The notes below the pieces were generated by a model. The model searched no databases. It was given only the letters and a program-made list of their open reading frames with translations, and was not told the DNA's origin. This document shows, in pieces, positions 8,421-16,977 of a stretch of 64,000 nt of DNA. The stretch spans positions 1 through 64,000 of the forward strand of contig NZ_QASO01000105.1 of assembly GCF_003052605.1 (NCBI RefSeq). The letters are read 5' to 3'. Origin of the DNA: Ectopseudomonas oleovorans. Its GTDB lineage: Bacteria; Pseudomonadota; Gammaproteobacteria; Pseudomonadales; Pseudomonadaceae. Position 1 is the first letter of the stretch; every line of letters starts with the position of its first letter. A program made the translations under genes and the position numbers.

Positions 8421-10019
8421 ATGTCACCCATGCCCTTTCTCCGCGGCGGCCTGCTGCTGGTCGCGCTGCTCTGCGTTCACGCTCAGGCGGCGGACAGCCT
8501 GGTGGTCTGCACCGAGGCCAGCCCGGAAGGTTTCGATATCGTCCAGTACACCGCGGCGACCACCGCCGACGCCACGGCCGAGACCCTGTTCGAGCGCCTG
8601 GTGGCCTTCGCCCCTGGCAGCACCGAAGTGGTGCCGGCGCTGGCGCAGAGCTGGGAAATCTCCGCCGACGGCCTGAGCTACAGCTTCACCCTGCGCCAGG
8701 GGGTGAAATTCCACGCCAACCAGGGCTTTACCCCGAGCCGCGCGTTCAACGCCGACGACGTGCTGTGGAGCTTCCAGCGCCAGCTCGACCCGGCGCATCC
8801 CTGGCACAAGCTGTCGCTGCGTGGCTTTCCCTACGCCGAGGCCATGGGCCTGGCGCAGTTGATCGAGCGCGTGGAGAAACTCGACGAGCACCGCGTGCGC
8901 TTCGTCCTCAAACACCCGGAGGCGCCCTTCCTGGCCAACCTGGCCATGGGCTTCGCCTCGATCTATTCGGCCGAGTACGCCGACCACCTGCTCGCAACGA
9001 ACCAACCCGAACGTCTGAACAATGCACCCATCGGCACCGGGCCTTTCATCTTCGAGCGTTACGCCAAGGACGCCCAGGTGCGCTTTCGCGGCAACCCCGA
9101 CCACTGGGACGGCGCACCGCAGGTCGAGCGCCTGGTGCTGGCCATCACCCCCGAGCCCAACGTGCGCCAGCAACGGCTCAAGGCCGGCGACTGCCAGATC
9201 GCCCTCTACCCGCGCCCGGTGGACATTCCCGCCCTCAAGGCCGACGCGAAGCTGCAGGTGCTGGAGCTGGATTCGCTGCTCACCGCCTATATCGGCATCA
9301 ACACCCGCCACCCGCCGCTAGACGATGTGCGCGTGCGCCAGGCGCTGAACCTGGCCTTCGACAAGGCCGCCTACATCCGCGCGCAATATGGCGAAGGCAA
9401 CGCCACGCCGGCCGTAGCGCCCTACCCGGCGACGTTGTGGGGCCACGATGCCGAGCTGCAGGACTGGCCGCATGACCCCGGGCGCGCCCGCCAACTGCTG
9501 GCCGAGGCGGGCCACGCCGATGGCTTCGCCCTGTCGATCTGGACGCGCCCCGGTGGCGGGCCAACCAACCCCAACCCTGGTATTGGCGCACAGATGCTGC
9601 AGGCCGATCTCGCCGCCATCGGCATTCGCAGCGACATTCGCGTGTTCGAGTGGGGTGAGCTGATCAAGCGTGCCAAGAACGGCGAGCACGACCTGGTGTT
9701 CATGGGCTGGGCCGGCGACAACGGCGACCCGGACAACTTCCTCACCCCCAACCTGTCCTGCGCCGCCGCCAAGAGCGGCGAGAACCAGGCGGGCTGGTGC
9801 GACGAGCAGTTCGACGACTTGATTCGCCAGGCGCGCCAGGAAGCCGAGCAGGAAAAACGCGCCGTGCTGTATCGTCAGGCCCTGGCGATCTTCCATCAGC
9901 AGGCGCCCTGGATCGCCCTGGCCCATCCCAAGCAGTTCGTCACCCTGCGCAAAGGCGTCGAGGGTTTCGTGCTCAGCCCGATGGGCTCGAACAATTTCGC
10001 CCGAGTGAAACTGCCATGA
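8421..10019 (+). CDS. dipeptide ABC transporter substrate-binding protein (DppA-type), copy 2
   Basis: The ATG at 8421, after CAGGAG, gives 532 residues with signal peptide MSPMPFLRGGLLLVALLCVHAQA. It parallels copy 1 block by block: ADSLVVCTEASPEGFD against ANLVFCSEGSPAGFD, NADDVLWSFQRQ, GTGPFIFERYAKD and MGWAGDNGDPDNF. The two probably arose by tandem duplication and then diverged, most visibly in the ligand-proximal middle. P. aeruginosa carries several dppA paralogues at the same place with different peptide ranges; a split of specificity is inferred here too. Confidence 0.9.
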   Translation: MSPMPFLRGGLLLVALLCVHAQAADSLVVCTEASPEGFDIVQYTAATTADATAETLFERLVAFAPGSTEVVPALAQSWEISADGLSYSFTLRQGVKFHANQGFTPSRAFNADDVLWSFQRQLDPAHPWHKLSLRGFPYAEAMGLAQLIERVEKLDEHRVRFVLKHPEAPFLANLAMGFASIYSAEYADHLLATNQPERLNNAPIGTGPFIFERYAKDAQVRFRGNPDHWDGAPQVERLVLAITPEPNVRQQRLKAGDCQIALYPRPVDIPALKADAKLQVLELDSLLTAYIGINTRHPPLDDVRVRQALNLAFDKAAYIRAQYGEGNATPAVAPYPATLWGHDAELQDWPHDPGRARQLLAEAGHADGFALSIWTRPGGGPTNPNPGIGAQMLQADLAAIGIRSDIRVFEWGELIKRAKNGEHDLVFMGWAGDNGDPDNFLTPNLSCAAAKSGENQAGWCDEQFDDLIRQARQEAEQEKRAVLYRQALAIFHQQAPWIALAHPKQFVTLRKGVEGFVLSPMGSNNFARVKLP

Positions 10020-10036
10020 CCCCTCGCGACACCACG

Positions 10037-10093
10037 CTTGTGGGAAGCGCTTTAGCGGCGACAAGCTCGCGGCTGAAGCCCCTCCCACACTGC
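10037..10093. repeat. intergenic palindrome between binding protein and dppB
   Basis: TGTGGGAAGCGCTTTAGC faces GCTGAAGCCCCTCCCACA across a short spacer (REP-like GTGGGAGGGGCTT family). It sits inside the dpp operon, where such hairpins often lower expression of permease genes relative to the abundant binding protein. That effect is inference. Confidence 0.55.
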
Positions 10094-10197
10094 TCAGACC
10101 CAGCAGAGAGCGGCCACCTCTCGGCTACGCCCTGCCTAAAACAACGCCAGACCACGCCGTCCGGCACCCGCATCCCGCCACGGAGTAGAACCGCTTG

Positions 10198-11208
10198 ATG
10201 CTGTCCTTTATCGCCAGACGCCTGGGGCTGCTGATCCCCACCTTCTTCGGCGTCACCCTGCTGACGTTCGCGCTGATCCGCCTGATCCCCGGTGACCCGG
10301 TGGAGGTGATGATGGGTGAGCGCCGCGTAGACCCGGAAATGCACGCTCAGGCCATGGAGCGCCTGGGGCTGAACAAGCCCCTGTATGCGCAGTATTTCGA
10401 CTACATCGGTCAGCTCGCCAGCGGCAATCTGGGCGAGTCACTGCGCTCGCGTGAAAGCGTGTGGAAAGAGTTTCTCACCCTGTTTCCCGCCACCGTCGAA
10501 CTGGCACTGGCTGCCCTGCTGTTCGCCGGCACCCTCGGTGTGATCGCCGGGGTAATCGCCGCCCTCAAGCGCGGTTCGCTGTTCGACCATGGGGTGATGG
10601 GCATCTCGCTGACCGGCTATTCCATGCCGATCTTCTGGTGGGGCCTGCTGCTGATCATGTTCTTCTCGGTCGGCCTGGGCTGGACGCCGGTCTCCGGGCG
10701 CATCGACCTGCTCTACGACATCCCGCCGGTGACCGGCTTCATGCTGATCGACACCCTGCTCGCCGACGAGCCCGGTGCCTTCACCGATGCCCTGCGCCAT
10801 CTGATCCTGCCGGCTATCGTGCTCGGCACCATCCCGCTGGCGGTGATCGCGCGGATGACTCGCTCGGCGATGCTCGAAGTGCTGCGCGAGGACTACATCC
10901 GCACCGCGCGGGCCAAGGGCTTGTCGCCGGCACGCGTGGTCTTCGTGCACGGCCTGCGCAATGCCTTGATCCCGGTGCTGACGGTGTTCGGCCTGCAGGT
11001 CGGCGCCCTGCTGGCCGGCGCGGTACTGACCGAAACCATCTTCTCCTGGCCGGGTATCGGCAAATGGCTGATCGAAGCCATCGGCGCCCGCGACTACCCG
11101 GTGGTGCAGAACGGCATCCTGCTGATCGCCTGCCTGGTGATCCTGGTCAACTTCATCGTGGACATTCTCTATGGCCTGGCCAATCCACGCATTCGCCATC
11201 AGAAGTAA
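10198..11208 (+). CDS. dppB: dipeptide ABC transporter permease DppB
   Basis: 336 residues aligning along its length with E. coli DppB: the start MLSFIARRLGLLIPTFFG, IPGDPV near residue 32, LTGYSMPIFWWG in the middle, and the EAA-loop region EDYIRTARAKGL near residue 230. Six transmembrane helices are expected. With DppC it forms the channel. The ATG at 10198 is preferred because it matches the family N-terminus; a TTG one codon upstream is possible. The GGAG upstream is rather distant. Confidence 0.95.
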   Translation: MLSFIARRLGLLIPTFFGVTLLTFALIRLIPGDPVEVMMGERRVDPEMHAQAMERLGLNKPLYAQYFDYIGQLASGNLGESLRSRESVWKEFLTLFPATVELALAALLFAGTLGVIAGVIAALKRGSLFDHGVMGISLTGYSMPIFWWGLLLIMFFSVGLGWTPVSGRIDLLYDIPPVTGFMLIDTLLADEPGAFTDALRHLILPAIVLGTIPLAVIARMTRSAMLEVLREDYIRTARAKGLSPARVVFVHGLRNALIPVLTVFGLQVGALLAGAVLTETIFSWPGIGKWLIEAIGARDYPVVQNGILLIACLVILVNFIVDILYGLANPRIRHQK

Positions 11209-11211
11209 GGA

Positions 11212-11318
11212 AGGCGTGATGAATCGACAGACCCTAGGGTGTCGCGGGGCCACCCAGGCCGTGCGCACCAATAGCGGCGACCAACCATCGGTGCGCACAG
11301 CGCACCCTACCCAGGGGG
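11212..11318. repeat. intergenic palindrome between dppB and dppC
   Basis: The 117-bp gap holds TAGGGTG...GTGCGCACC and the facing GGTGCGCACAGCGCACCCTA arms. This is a common Pseudomonas intergenic palindrome; a related copy lies near 29956. Confidence 0.5.
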
Positions 11319-11325
11319 CACGCCC

Positions 11326-12228
11326 ATGACTGCAGCCACCAGCCTCGACCAGAGCCTGCTCTACCCCTCGCCGCTGAAAGAATTCTGGCAAGCCTTCAGC
11401 CATAACAAGGGCGCGGTCGCCGGCCTGGCGTTCATGCTGCTGATGGTGTTCTGCGCACTGTTCGCCCCCTGGGTCGCACCACATGACCCGAGCGAGCAGT
11501 ACCGCGACTTCCTGCTCACCCCGCCGGTCTGGCTGGACGGTGGCCAGTGGCGCTTCCTGCTCGGCACCGACGAGCTGGGCCGCGACCTGCTCTCGCGCCT
11601 GATCCACGGTGCCCGCCTGTCGCTGCTGATCGGTCTGGCGTCTGTGCTGCTGTCGCTGATTCCCGGCATCCTCCTGGGGCTGGTCGCCGGCTTTTTCCCG
11701 CGCCTGCTCGGCCCCGGCATCATGCGCCTGATGGACATCATGCTGGCGTTGCCGTCGCTGCTGTTGGCGGTGGCCATCGTCGCCATCCTCGGCCCTGGGC
11801 TGATCAACACCATCTTCGCCATCGCCATCGTCTCGCTGCCGTCCTACGTGCGCCTGACCCGCGCAGCGGTGATGGGCGAGCTGAACCGCGACTACGTCAC
11901 CGCCGCGCAACTGGCCGGTGCCAGCCTGCCCCGACTGATGTTCATCACCGTGCTGCCCAACTGCATGGCGCCGTTGATCGTGCAGGCCACCCTGAGCTTT
12001 TCCTCGGCGATTCTCGACGCCGCCGCGCTGGGCTTTCTCGGCCTCGGCGTACAACCGCCGACGCCCGAGTGGGGCACCATGCTGGCCTCGGCGCGCGACT
12101 ACATCGAACGCGCCTGGTGGGTGGTGACGCTGCCCGGCCTGGCAATTCTGCTCAGCGTGCTGGCGATCAACCTGATGGGGGACGGCCTGCGTGATGCGCT
12201 CGATCCTAAGCTGAAGAATGCGCAGTGA
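11326..12228 (+). CDS. dppC: dipeptide ABC transporter permease DppC
   Basis: A 300-residue partner of DppB with the N-terminal cytoplasmic stretch and six-helix BPD_transp domain. [22 protein letters not shown] near residue 80 and [14 protein letters not shown] near 185 (the EAA loop contacting the ATPases) are diagnostic. The C-terminus [16 protein letters not shown] is nearly identical to E. coli DppC. It lies between dppB and dppD on the same strand. Confidence 0.95.
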   Translation: MTAATSLDQSLLYPSPLKEFWQAFSHNKGAVAGLAFMLLMVFCALFAPWVAPHDPSEQYRDFLLTPPVWLDGGQWRFLLGTDELGRDLLSRLIHGARLSLLIGLASVLLSLIPGILLGLVAGFFPRLLGPGIMRLMDIMLALPSLLLAVAIVAILGPGLINTIFAIAIVSLPSYVRLTRAAVMGELNRDYVTAAQLAGASLPRLMFITVLPNCMAPLIVQATLSFSSAILDAAALGFLGLGVQPPTPEWGTMLASARDYIERAWWVVTLPGLAILLSVLAINLMGDGLRDALDPKLKNAQ

Positions 12229-12238
12229 GGAATCCGCA

Positions 12239-13213
12239 ATGAGCCTGCTGAATATCCGCAATCTCTCCGTCCGTTTCGGCACTGCCGATGCCGTGCCGGT
12301 GGTCGATGGTCTCGACCTGTCCGTGGAAAAGGGCGAAGTGCTGGCCATCGTCGGCGAGTCCGGTTCGGGCAAGTCGGTGACGATGATGGCCCTGATGGGC
12401 CTGATCGACGCCCCCGGCATCGTTCAGGCCGACTGCATGCAGTTCGACGGCACCGACATGCTGCGCCTGAAAGGCCGCCAGCGCCGGCATATCGTCGGCA
12501 AGGACCTGGCCATGGTCTTCCAGGACCCGATGACCGCCCTCAACCCCAGTTACACCGTGGGTTTCCAGATCGAGGAGGTGCTGCGCCAGCACCTTGGTCT
12601 GAAAGGCAAGGCGGCGCGCGCCCGTGCCCTGGAGCTGCTGGAGCGGGTCGAGATTCCCGGCGCTGCCAGCCGCCTCGATGCCTACCCACACCAGCTTTCC
12701 GGCGGCATGAGTCAGCGCGTGGCGATCGCCATGGCGATTGCCGCCGAACCCAAGCTGCTGATCGCCGACGAGCCGACCACCGCGCTGGACGTGACCATCC
12801 AGGCGCAGATCATGGAGCTGCTGCTGGATCTGCAGCGCGATCAGGGTATGGCGCTGGTGCTGATCACTCACGATTTGGCCGTGGTGGCCGAAACCGCTCA
12901 GCGCGTGTGCGTGATGTACGCCGGCCAGGCAGTGGAGCTGGGCCAGGTACCGACCTTGTTCGATGCGCCCAGCCATCCTTATACCGAGGCGCTGCTCAAG
13001 GCCATCCCGGAACACAGCGCAGGCGCCAGCCGCCTGGCCACCCTGCCCGGCATCGTCCCCGGTCGTTACGACCGCCCACGAGGCTGCCTGCTATCACCAC
13101 GCTGCCCCTACGTACAATCGCGTTGCCGTGACGAACGCCCGCCCTTGGAGGCACACGAACGTGGCGCCGCACGTTGCTTCTTTCCTCTTCACCCCACGGC
13201 GGAGGTGGCCTGA
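12239..13213 (+). CDS. dppD: dipeptide ABC transporter ATP-binding protein DppD
   Basis: From the ATG at 12239 (GAGGA upstream; an earlier in-frame ATG at 12218 overlaps dppC) the protein is 324 residues. Walker A is GESGSGKS at 39-46, the signature is LSGGMSQR at 153-160, and Walker B is [12 protein letters not shown]. The C-terminal oligopeptide-transporter extension carries the cysteine cluster seen in DppD ([15 protein letters not shown]). It pairs with DppF to power import. The stop overlaps the dppF start by one base. Confidence 0.95.
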   Translation: MSLLNIRNLSVRFGTADAVPVVDGLDLSVEKGEVLAIVGESGSGKSVTMMALMGLIDAPGIVQADCMQFDGTDMLRLKGRQRRHIVGKDLAMVFQDPMTALNPSYTVGFQIEEVLRQHLGLKGKAARARALELLERVEIPGAASRLDAYPHQLSGGMSQRVAIAMAIAAEPKLLIADEPTTALDVTIQAQIMELLLDLQRDQGMALVLITHDLAVVAETAQRVCVMYAGQAVELGQVPTLFDAPSHPYTEALLKAIPEHSAGASRLATLPGIVPGRYDRPRGCLLSPRCPYVQSRCRDERPPLEAHERGAARCFFPLHPTAEVA

Positions 13214-14184
13214 TGAGTACCGTACTGCAAGCCCATGAGCTGACCCGTCACTACAGCGTCTCGCGCGGCCTGTTCAAGCCAGCGGCCACGGTGCAGGCGC
13301 TCAACGGCGTGTCCTTCAGTCTGCAGGCCGGCAGGACTCTGGCAGTGGTCGGCGAGTCCGGCTGCGGCAAATCCACCCTGGCCCGCGCCCTGACCCTGAT
13401 CGAAGACCCCAGCAGCGGCAGCCTGCAGATCGCCGGGCGCGAGGTGGCCGGCGCCAGCAAGGCCGAGCGCAAACAACTGCGCCGCGACGTGCAGATGGTG
13501 TTCCAGAATCCCTACGCCTCACTCAACCCGCGGCAGAAGATCGGCGATCAACTGGCCGAACCACTGCTGATCAACACCGAGCTGTCGCGCGCCGAACGCC
13601 GCGACAGGGTGCAGGCGATGATGCAGCAGGTGGGCCTGCGCCCCGAACATTATGCGCGCTACCCGCACATGTTCTCCGGCGGCCAGCGCCAACGCATCGC
13701 CCTGGCCCGCGCCATGATGCTGCAGCCCAAGGTGCTGGTGGCGGATGAACCGACCTCGGCGCTGGATGTGTCGATCCAGGCGCAGGTGCTCAACCTGTTC
13801 ATGGACTTGCAGGGGCAGTTCGCCACCGGCTACGTGTTCATCTCGCACAACCTCGCGGTGGTGCGCCATGTCGCCGACGACGTGCTGGTGATGTACCTCG
13901 GGCGTCCGGTGGAAATGGGCCCGGCCGCAGCGCTCTACGCCCGCCCACTGCACCCCTACACCCGAGCCCTGCTGTCAGCGACACCGGCGATTCACCCTGA
14001 TCCGGACAAGCCTCGACTGAAAATCAGCGGTGAGCTGCCCAACCCGCTGAATCCGCCATCCGGCTGCGCCTTCCACAAGCGCTGCCCGCATGCCGACGAA
14101 CGCTGCCGGGGCGAACGCCCCGAACTGCGCCTGCTCGATGCACGGCAGGTGGCCTGCCATCATGTCGAATGCATCGCCGACTGA
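13213..14184 (+). CDS. dppF: dipeptide ABC transporter ATP-binding protein DppF
   Basis: 323 residues from the ATG at 13213, which shares a base with the dppD stop and follows GGAGG. Walker A is GESGCGKS at 47-54, with FSGGQRQRIALARA signature and VLVADEPTSALD Walker B. The oligopeptide C-terminal region has GCAFHKRCPHADERC. It is the second ATPase of the Dpp importer and the last gene of the operon, converging on the next gene. Confidence 0.95.
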   Translation: MSTVLQAHELTRHYSVSRGLFKPAATVQALNGVSFSLQAGRTLAVVGESGCGKSTLARALTLIEDPSSGSLQIAGREVAGASKAERKQLRRDVQMVFQNPYASLNPRQKIGDQLAEPLLINTELSRAERRDRVQAMMQQVGLRPEHYARYPHMFSGGQRQRIALARAMMLQPKVLVADEPTSALDVSIQAQVLNLFMDLQGQFATGYVFISHNLAVVRHVADDVLVMYLGRPVEMGPAAALYARPLHPYTRALLSATPAIHPDPDKPRLKISGELPNPLNPPSGCAFHKRCPHADERCRGERPELRLLDARQVACHHVECIAD

Positions 14185-14216
14185 TCGCCTTGACACGACC
14201 TGCCGCCAGCGCCGTG

Positions 14217-15389
14217 TCATGGCGCCGCTGGCAGAGTCAGCTCGATGTTTTCCGCCAGCGAGTCCTCCAGGCGCTGCAACTCGACTTCCACCGCGGCAGC
14301 GTCGTCGGCCAGGGTTGCGGCGATCTGCAGGAACTCCGCCGTCACTTCGACGAAAGCCAACACCACCATGGGATCGAAGCGCGTGCCGCTGGCGGCGCAA
14401 ATCCGCGAAACGGCCTGTTCCGGGCTGATCGACGGCAGATAGGCATGCTGACAGGTCAGCTCCTCGAAGTACCCGACCAGCGCCATCAGCCGTGCCGACA
14501 ATGGAATCTGCTCACCGCTCAGCCCCTGCGGATAGCCCTGGCCATCCCAGCGCTCATGCTGGCTGTAGACGATGTCCTTGGCGTCAGAGAGAAAGTCGGT
14601 GATGCTGCCCAGCTTGCGCTCGGCACGTTCGAGCGCATCACGCCCGGCGATCACACCCTCGCGCAGCAGGCGCAGGTCATTTTCGTCCGGCTCGCCATGG
14701 CTGAGCAGCACGCGATCAGGCAGGATCAGCCGGTCGATCACATGCAGCCTGGCCGACTTGCCCAACTGGGCAATACGCGCCCCGCTCAGCGACGCTGACA
14801 AGGCCGGCTGCTGCCGTGCAAACGCAGCAGCCAGGCAGGTCATGTAGCGTTCGATACGTTCCAGACGACTGCTGCGCGGGTTGTCGCGCATCACGGCAAC
14901 GCTGGCCATAGCCTCAATGGTGACATCCTGCAGGCGCTGGATATCGCGCGTGCGCCGCTTGACCTCGAGTTCCAGGTATTCGCTCTTGTCACGCAGGTAG
15001 TCGGTAGCGGCCTTGAGCTGCAGTTGCGCCCGCACGCGGGCGAGCAAGATGGGCGGGCTGACCGGCTTGGTGATGTAGTCCGCGGCGCCGAGGTCGAAGC
15101 CCAGTTGCTCGTCGGCAACATCGCTGCGCCCGGTCACCAGAATCAGTGGGATATGGCGGGTTTGAGGATCGCCGCAGAGCTTGCGGCACAATGCATAGTC
15201 ATCCTGCCAGCCAAGCAGGATCAGATCCGGTTGCGGTTGCGCCCTGGCCGCCTGCAGTGCCTCATCATTGCCAACCAGGCTCACCTGATAACGATCAGCC
15301 AGCAGCGCCCCCAGGCGCTGGCGCGCATCCACGGCATCGTCCACCACCAGAATCAGTTCCTGCTCCGGCCTATCGAGCATCCCGCGCAT
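14217..15389 (-). CDS. response-regulator-like protein with degenerate HD-GYP domain
   Basis: The start at 15389 has AAGGAG six bases before it and gives 390 residues. Residues 10-125 form a receiver fold with acidic D17/D18, T86 and K108, but the phosphoacceptor position reads LILLG (G60) instead of Asp. Residues 155-385 follow HD-GYP phosphodiesterases: DGQGYPQGLSGEQIPLSARL at 282-301 is intact around GYP. The metal-binding HD is replaced by LHVIDR (215-220), the expected HHE by QHE (277-279), and the first ligand His by Leu in the SSRLERIERYM helix. It therefore probably neither takes phosphate normally nor hydrolyses c-di-GMP. A binding or scaffold role is inferred. Confidence 0.85.
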   Translation of the reverse strand: MRGMLDRPEQELILVVDDAVDARQRLGALLADRYQVSLVGNDEALQAARAQPQPDLILLGWQDDYALCRKLCGDPQTRHIPLILVTGRSDVADEQLGFDLGAADYITKPVSPPILLARVRAQLQLKAATDYLRDKSEYLELEVKRRTRDIQRLQDVTIEAMASVAVMRDNPRSSRLERIERYMTCLAAAFARQQPALSASLSGARIAQLGKSARLHVIDRLILPDRVLLSHGEPDENDLRLLREGVIAGRDALERAERKLGSITDFLSDAKDIVYSQHERWDGQGYPQGLSGEQIPLSARLMALVGYFEELTCQHAYLPSISPEQAVSRICAASGTRFDPMVVLAFVEVTAEFLQIAATLADDAAAVEVELQRLEDSLAENIELTLPAAP

Positions 15390-15561
15390 GGCGATCTCCT
15401 TCGGCATCTGCCTGCTCATCATTAAAGGTGCTGAACGCTGTTTATGCTCAGGCCCCCGTACAAATGACCCGATCCGGGGTTTGAAAGTGCAATACGGATT
15501 GGCAGCTCGACAGGCGCAACCGACAATCGGTGCTGTCATCCTCACCAGAAAGGTTCGCCTC

Positions 15562-16590
15562 ATGCTCGACCAGGCACGCTGCTGGCAAGCCGTCTGCGAG
15601 CGCGACGCGGCGTTCGACGGGCGTTTCGTCTTCGCCGTCGGCAGCACGGGTATCTATTGCCGGCCCAGTTGCCCGGCGCGGCGCCCAAGGCGCGATAACG
15701 TCAGCTTTCACCTTGACGCAGCCAGCGCCGAGACAGCCGGCTTTCGCCCGTGCAAACGCTGCTCGCCGCAAGGCCAGAGCCCGGCGCAGCAGCTCGATGC
15801 GCTGGTCGCCGCAGCCTGTGATCTGCTCAGCGGCGAACAACGCCTGACCCTGCCGCAGCTGGCGGCGCGTATCGGCCTGTCAGCCTCGCACCTGGCCCGT
15901 GCATTCAAGGCGCGCACGGGCATGACACCCAATGCCTGGGCCGCCGCTCTGCGCCGGCAACGCCTGGAAACCCATCTGCCACAGGCAGCTAGCGTGCTCG
16001 ACGCAGCGCTGGCCGCCGGCTATGGCGGCACCCGCGCCCTCTATGCCCAGCCACAGGCCATGAGCCCGGCCCGCCGCCGCCAGCAGGGCGCTGGGGAACG
16101 CCTGCGCTACACCATTGCCCCCTGCCCACTCGGCCAGGTGCTGCTGGCCACCAGCGAGCGCGGTGTTTGTGCCCTGCTGTTTGCCGATGAACCGCAACAC
16201 CTGCGCAGCGAACTGCAGCAGCGCTTTGCCGCAGCGCAGCTCGAAGAGGATGCCGCGGGCCTGCGTGACTGGCTGCAGCAGGTGCTGGAGCAACTCGCAG
16301 AACCGCAGCGCGCCGCCCATCTGCCACTGGACATACGCGGCACGGCGTTTCAGCTGCGCGTCTGGCAAGCGCTGCAGAATATTCCCTGCGCAGAGACGCG
16401 CAGCTATGCCGAACTGGCCGAGCAACTGCACAGCCACCCGCGTGCGGTGGCGCGCGCCTGCGCCAGCAATGCCATCGCCCTGCTGCTGCCGTGCCACCGC
16501 GTGGTGGCCAGTGATGGCCAGCTCAGTGGTTATCGCTGGGGGATACAGCGCAAGCGGCAGTTACTGGCGCGCGAAAGCGAGGATCACTGA
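15562..16590 (+). CDS. ada: bifunctional Ada: AraC-type regulator and O6-methylguanine-DNA methyltransferase
   Basis: 342 residues from the ATG at 15562 (AAGG upstream). The N-terminal zinc domain has the four Ada cysteines C33, C37, C64 and C67 (IYCRPSC, PCKRC); one accepts methyl groups from phosphotriesters and switches Ada to an activator. An AraC helix-turn-helix (LPQLAARIGLSASHLARAF) follows at about 90-125. The C-terminal methyltransferase has active-site C311 in LLLPCHRVV. It repairs alkylated DNA and controls the adaptive response. It is divergent from the degenerate HD-GYP gene. No certain Ada box was found in the 172-bp gap. Confidence 0.95.
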   Translation: MLDQARCWQAVCERDAAFDGRFVFAVGSTGIYCRPSCPARRPRRDNVSFHLDAASAETAGFRPCKRCSPQGQSPAQQLDALVAAACDLLSGEQRLTLPQLAARIGLSASHLARAFKARTGMTPNAWAAALRRQRLETHLPQAASVLDAALAAGYGGTRALYAQPQAMSPARRRQQGAGERLRYTIAPCPLGQVLLATSERGVCALLFADEPQHLRSELQQRFAAAQLEEDAAGLRDWLQQVLEQLAEPQRAAHLPLDIRGTAFQLRVWQALQNIPCAETRSYAELAEQLHSHPRAVARACASNAIALLLPCHRVVASDGQLSGYRWGIQRKRQLLARESEDH

Positions 16591-16613
16591 GCCCGTCAGG
16601 TGCCCCTTGGCCT

Positions 16614-16758
16614 AATGTCTGTCAGTTAAGCGTCGACGCTGCCAATGGGGAAGAGCGGCGCCCCGCCGCGAACCAGGGCGATACGCGATTGAAAAGCTTC
16701 GCCCCGGGGCGGGGCTCCTACGAAAGACCGCTTTGGCAAGCTTATCTGATCGGCATTG
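16614..16758. mobile_element. IS4-end MITE, copy A
   Basis: The 145-bp unit begins AATGTCTGTCAGTTAAGC and ends GCTTATCTGATCGGCATTG, so its ends are imperfect 18-bp inverted repeats resembling the IS4 terminus (TAATGCCGATCAGTTAAG). It is flanked by a direct repeat GCCCCTTGGCCT at 16602-16613 and 16758-16769. The interior is a REP-like palindrome (AGCGGCGCCCCGCCGCGAA ... TTCGCCCCGGGGCGGGGCTC). It matches copy B at 60.9 kb at all but two positions. No coding frame lies inside. Confidence 0.82.
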
Positions 16759-16769
16759 CCCCTTGGCCT

Positions 16770-16977
16770 GCTTGTAGCGATATACCCGACACAGCCAGGG
16801 CAAAACTGTCTACCCGGTCATGAAAAGGCTGAAAAGGCCATAAATTCACCCGGCAAAACCTTGCTGGTATGATGCGCGGCTTTTGCGAAATCGAGCCATT
16901 TTCCCAGCTCATGCGGACGAATGTGCTTTGCTTTCTGCAGACCAATTTCGGCGCGTTCGCGCCTCGGGGGAGCCTCC
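16770..16977 (+). promoter_or_regulatory. leader and promoter region of the purine permease
   Basis: About 200 bp between the MITE and the permease start. Nothing resembling a purine riboswitch junction was recognised. The GGGGGAG ribosome site lies just before 16978. The promoter itself cannot be placed with confidence. Confidence 0.3.

Noticed and set aside
10438..12420. A 660-residue reverse open frame opposite dppB and dppC
   Set aside because: Composition is Gln/His/Arg-rich with no domain, and it is exactly antisense to two clear permease genes.
15390..15561. Ada operator upstream of ada
   Set aside because: GAAAGTGCAAT resembles part of the E. coli Ada box but the match is short and its position relative to a promoter is unclear.
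16770..16977. Possible purine riboswitch before the NCS2 permease
   Set aside because: No three-way junction or conserved loop sequence could be built by eye, and such riboswitches are not expected in Pseudomonas.
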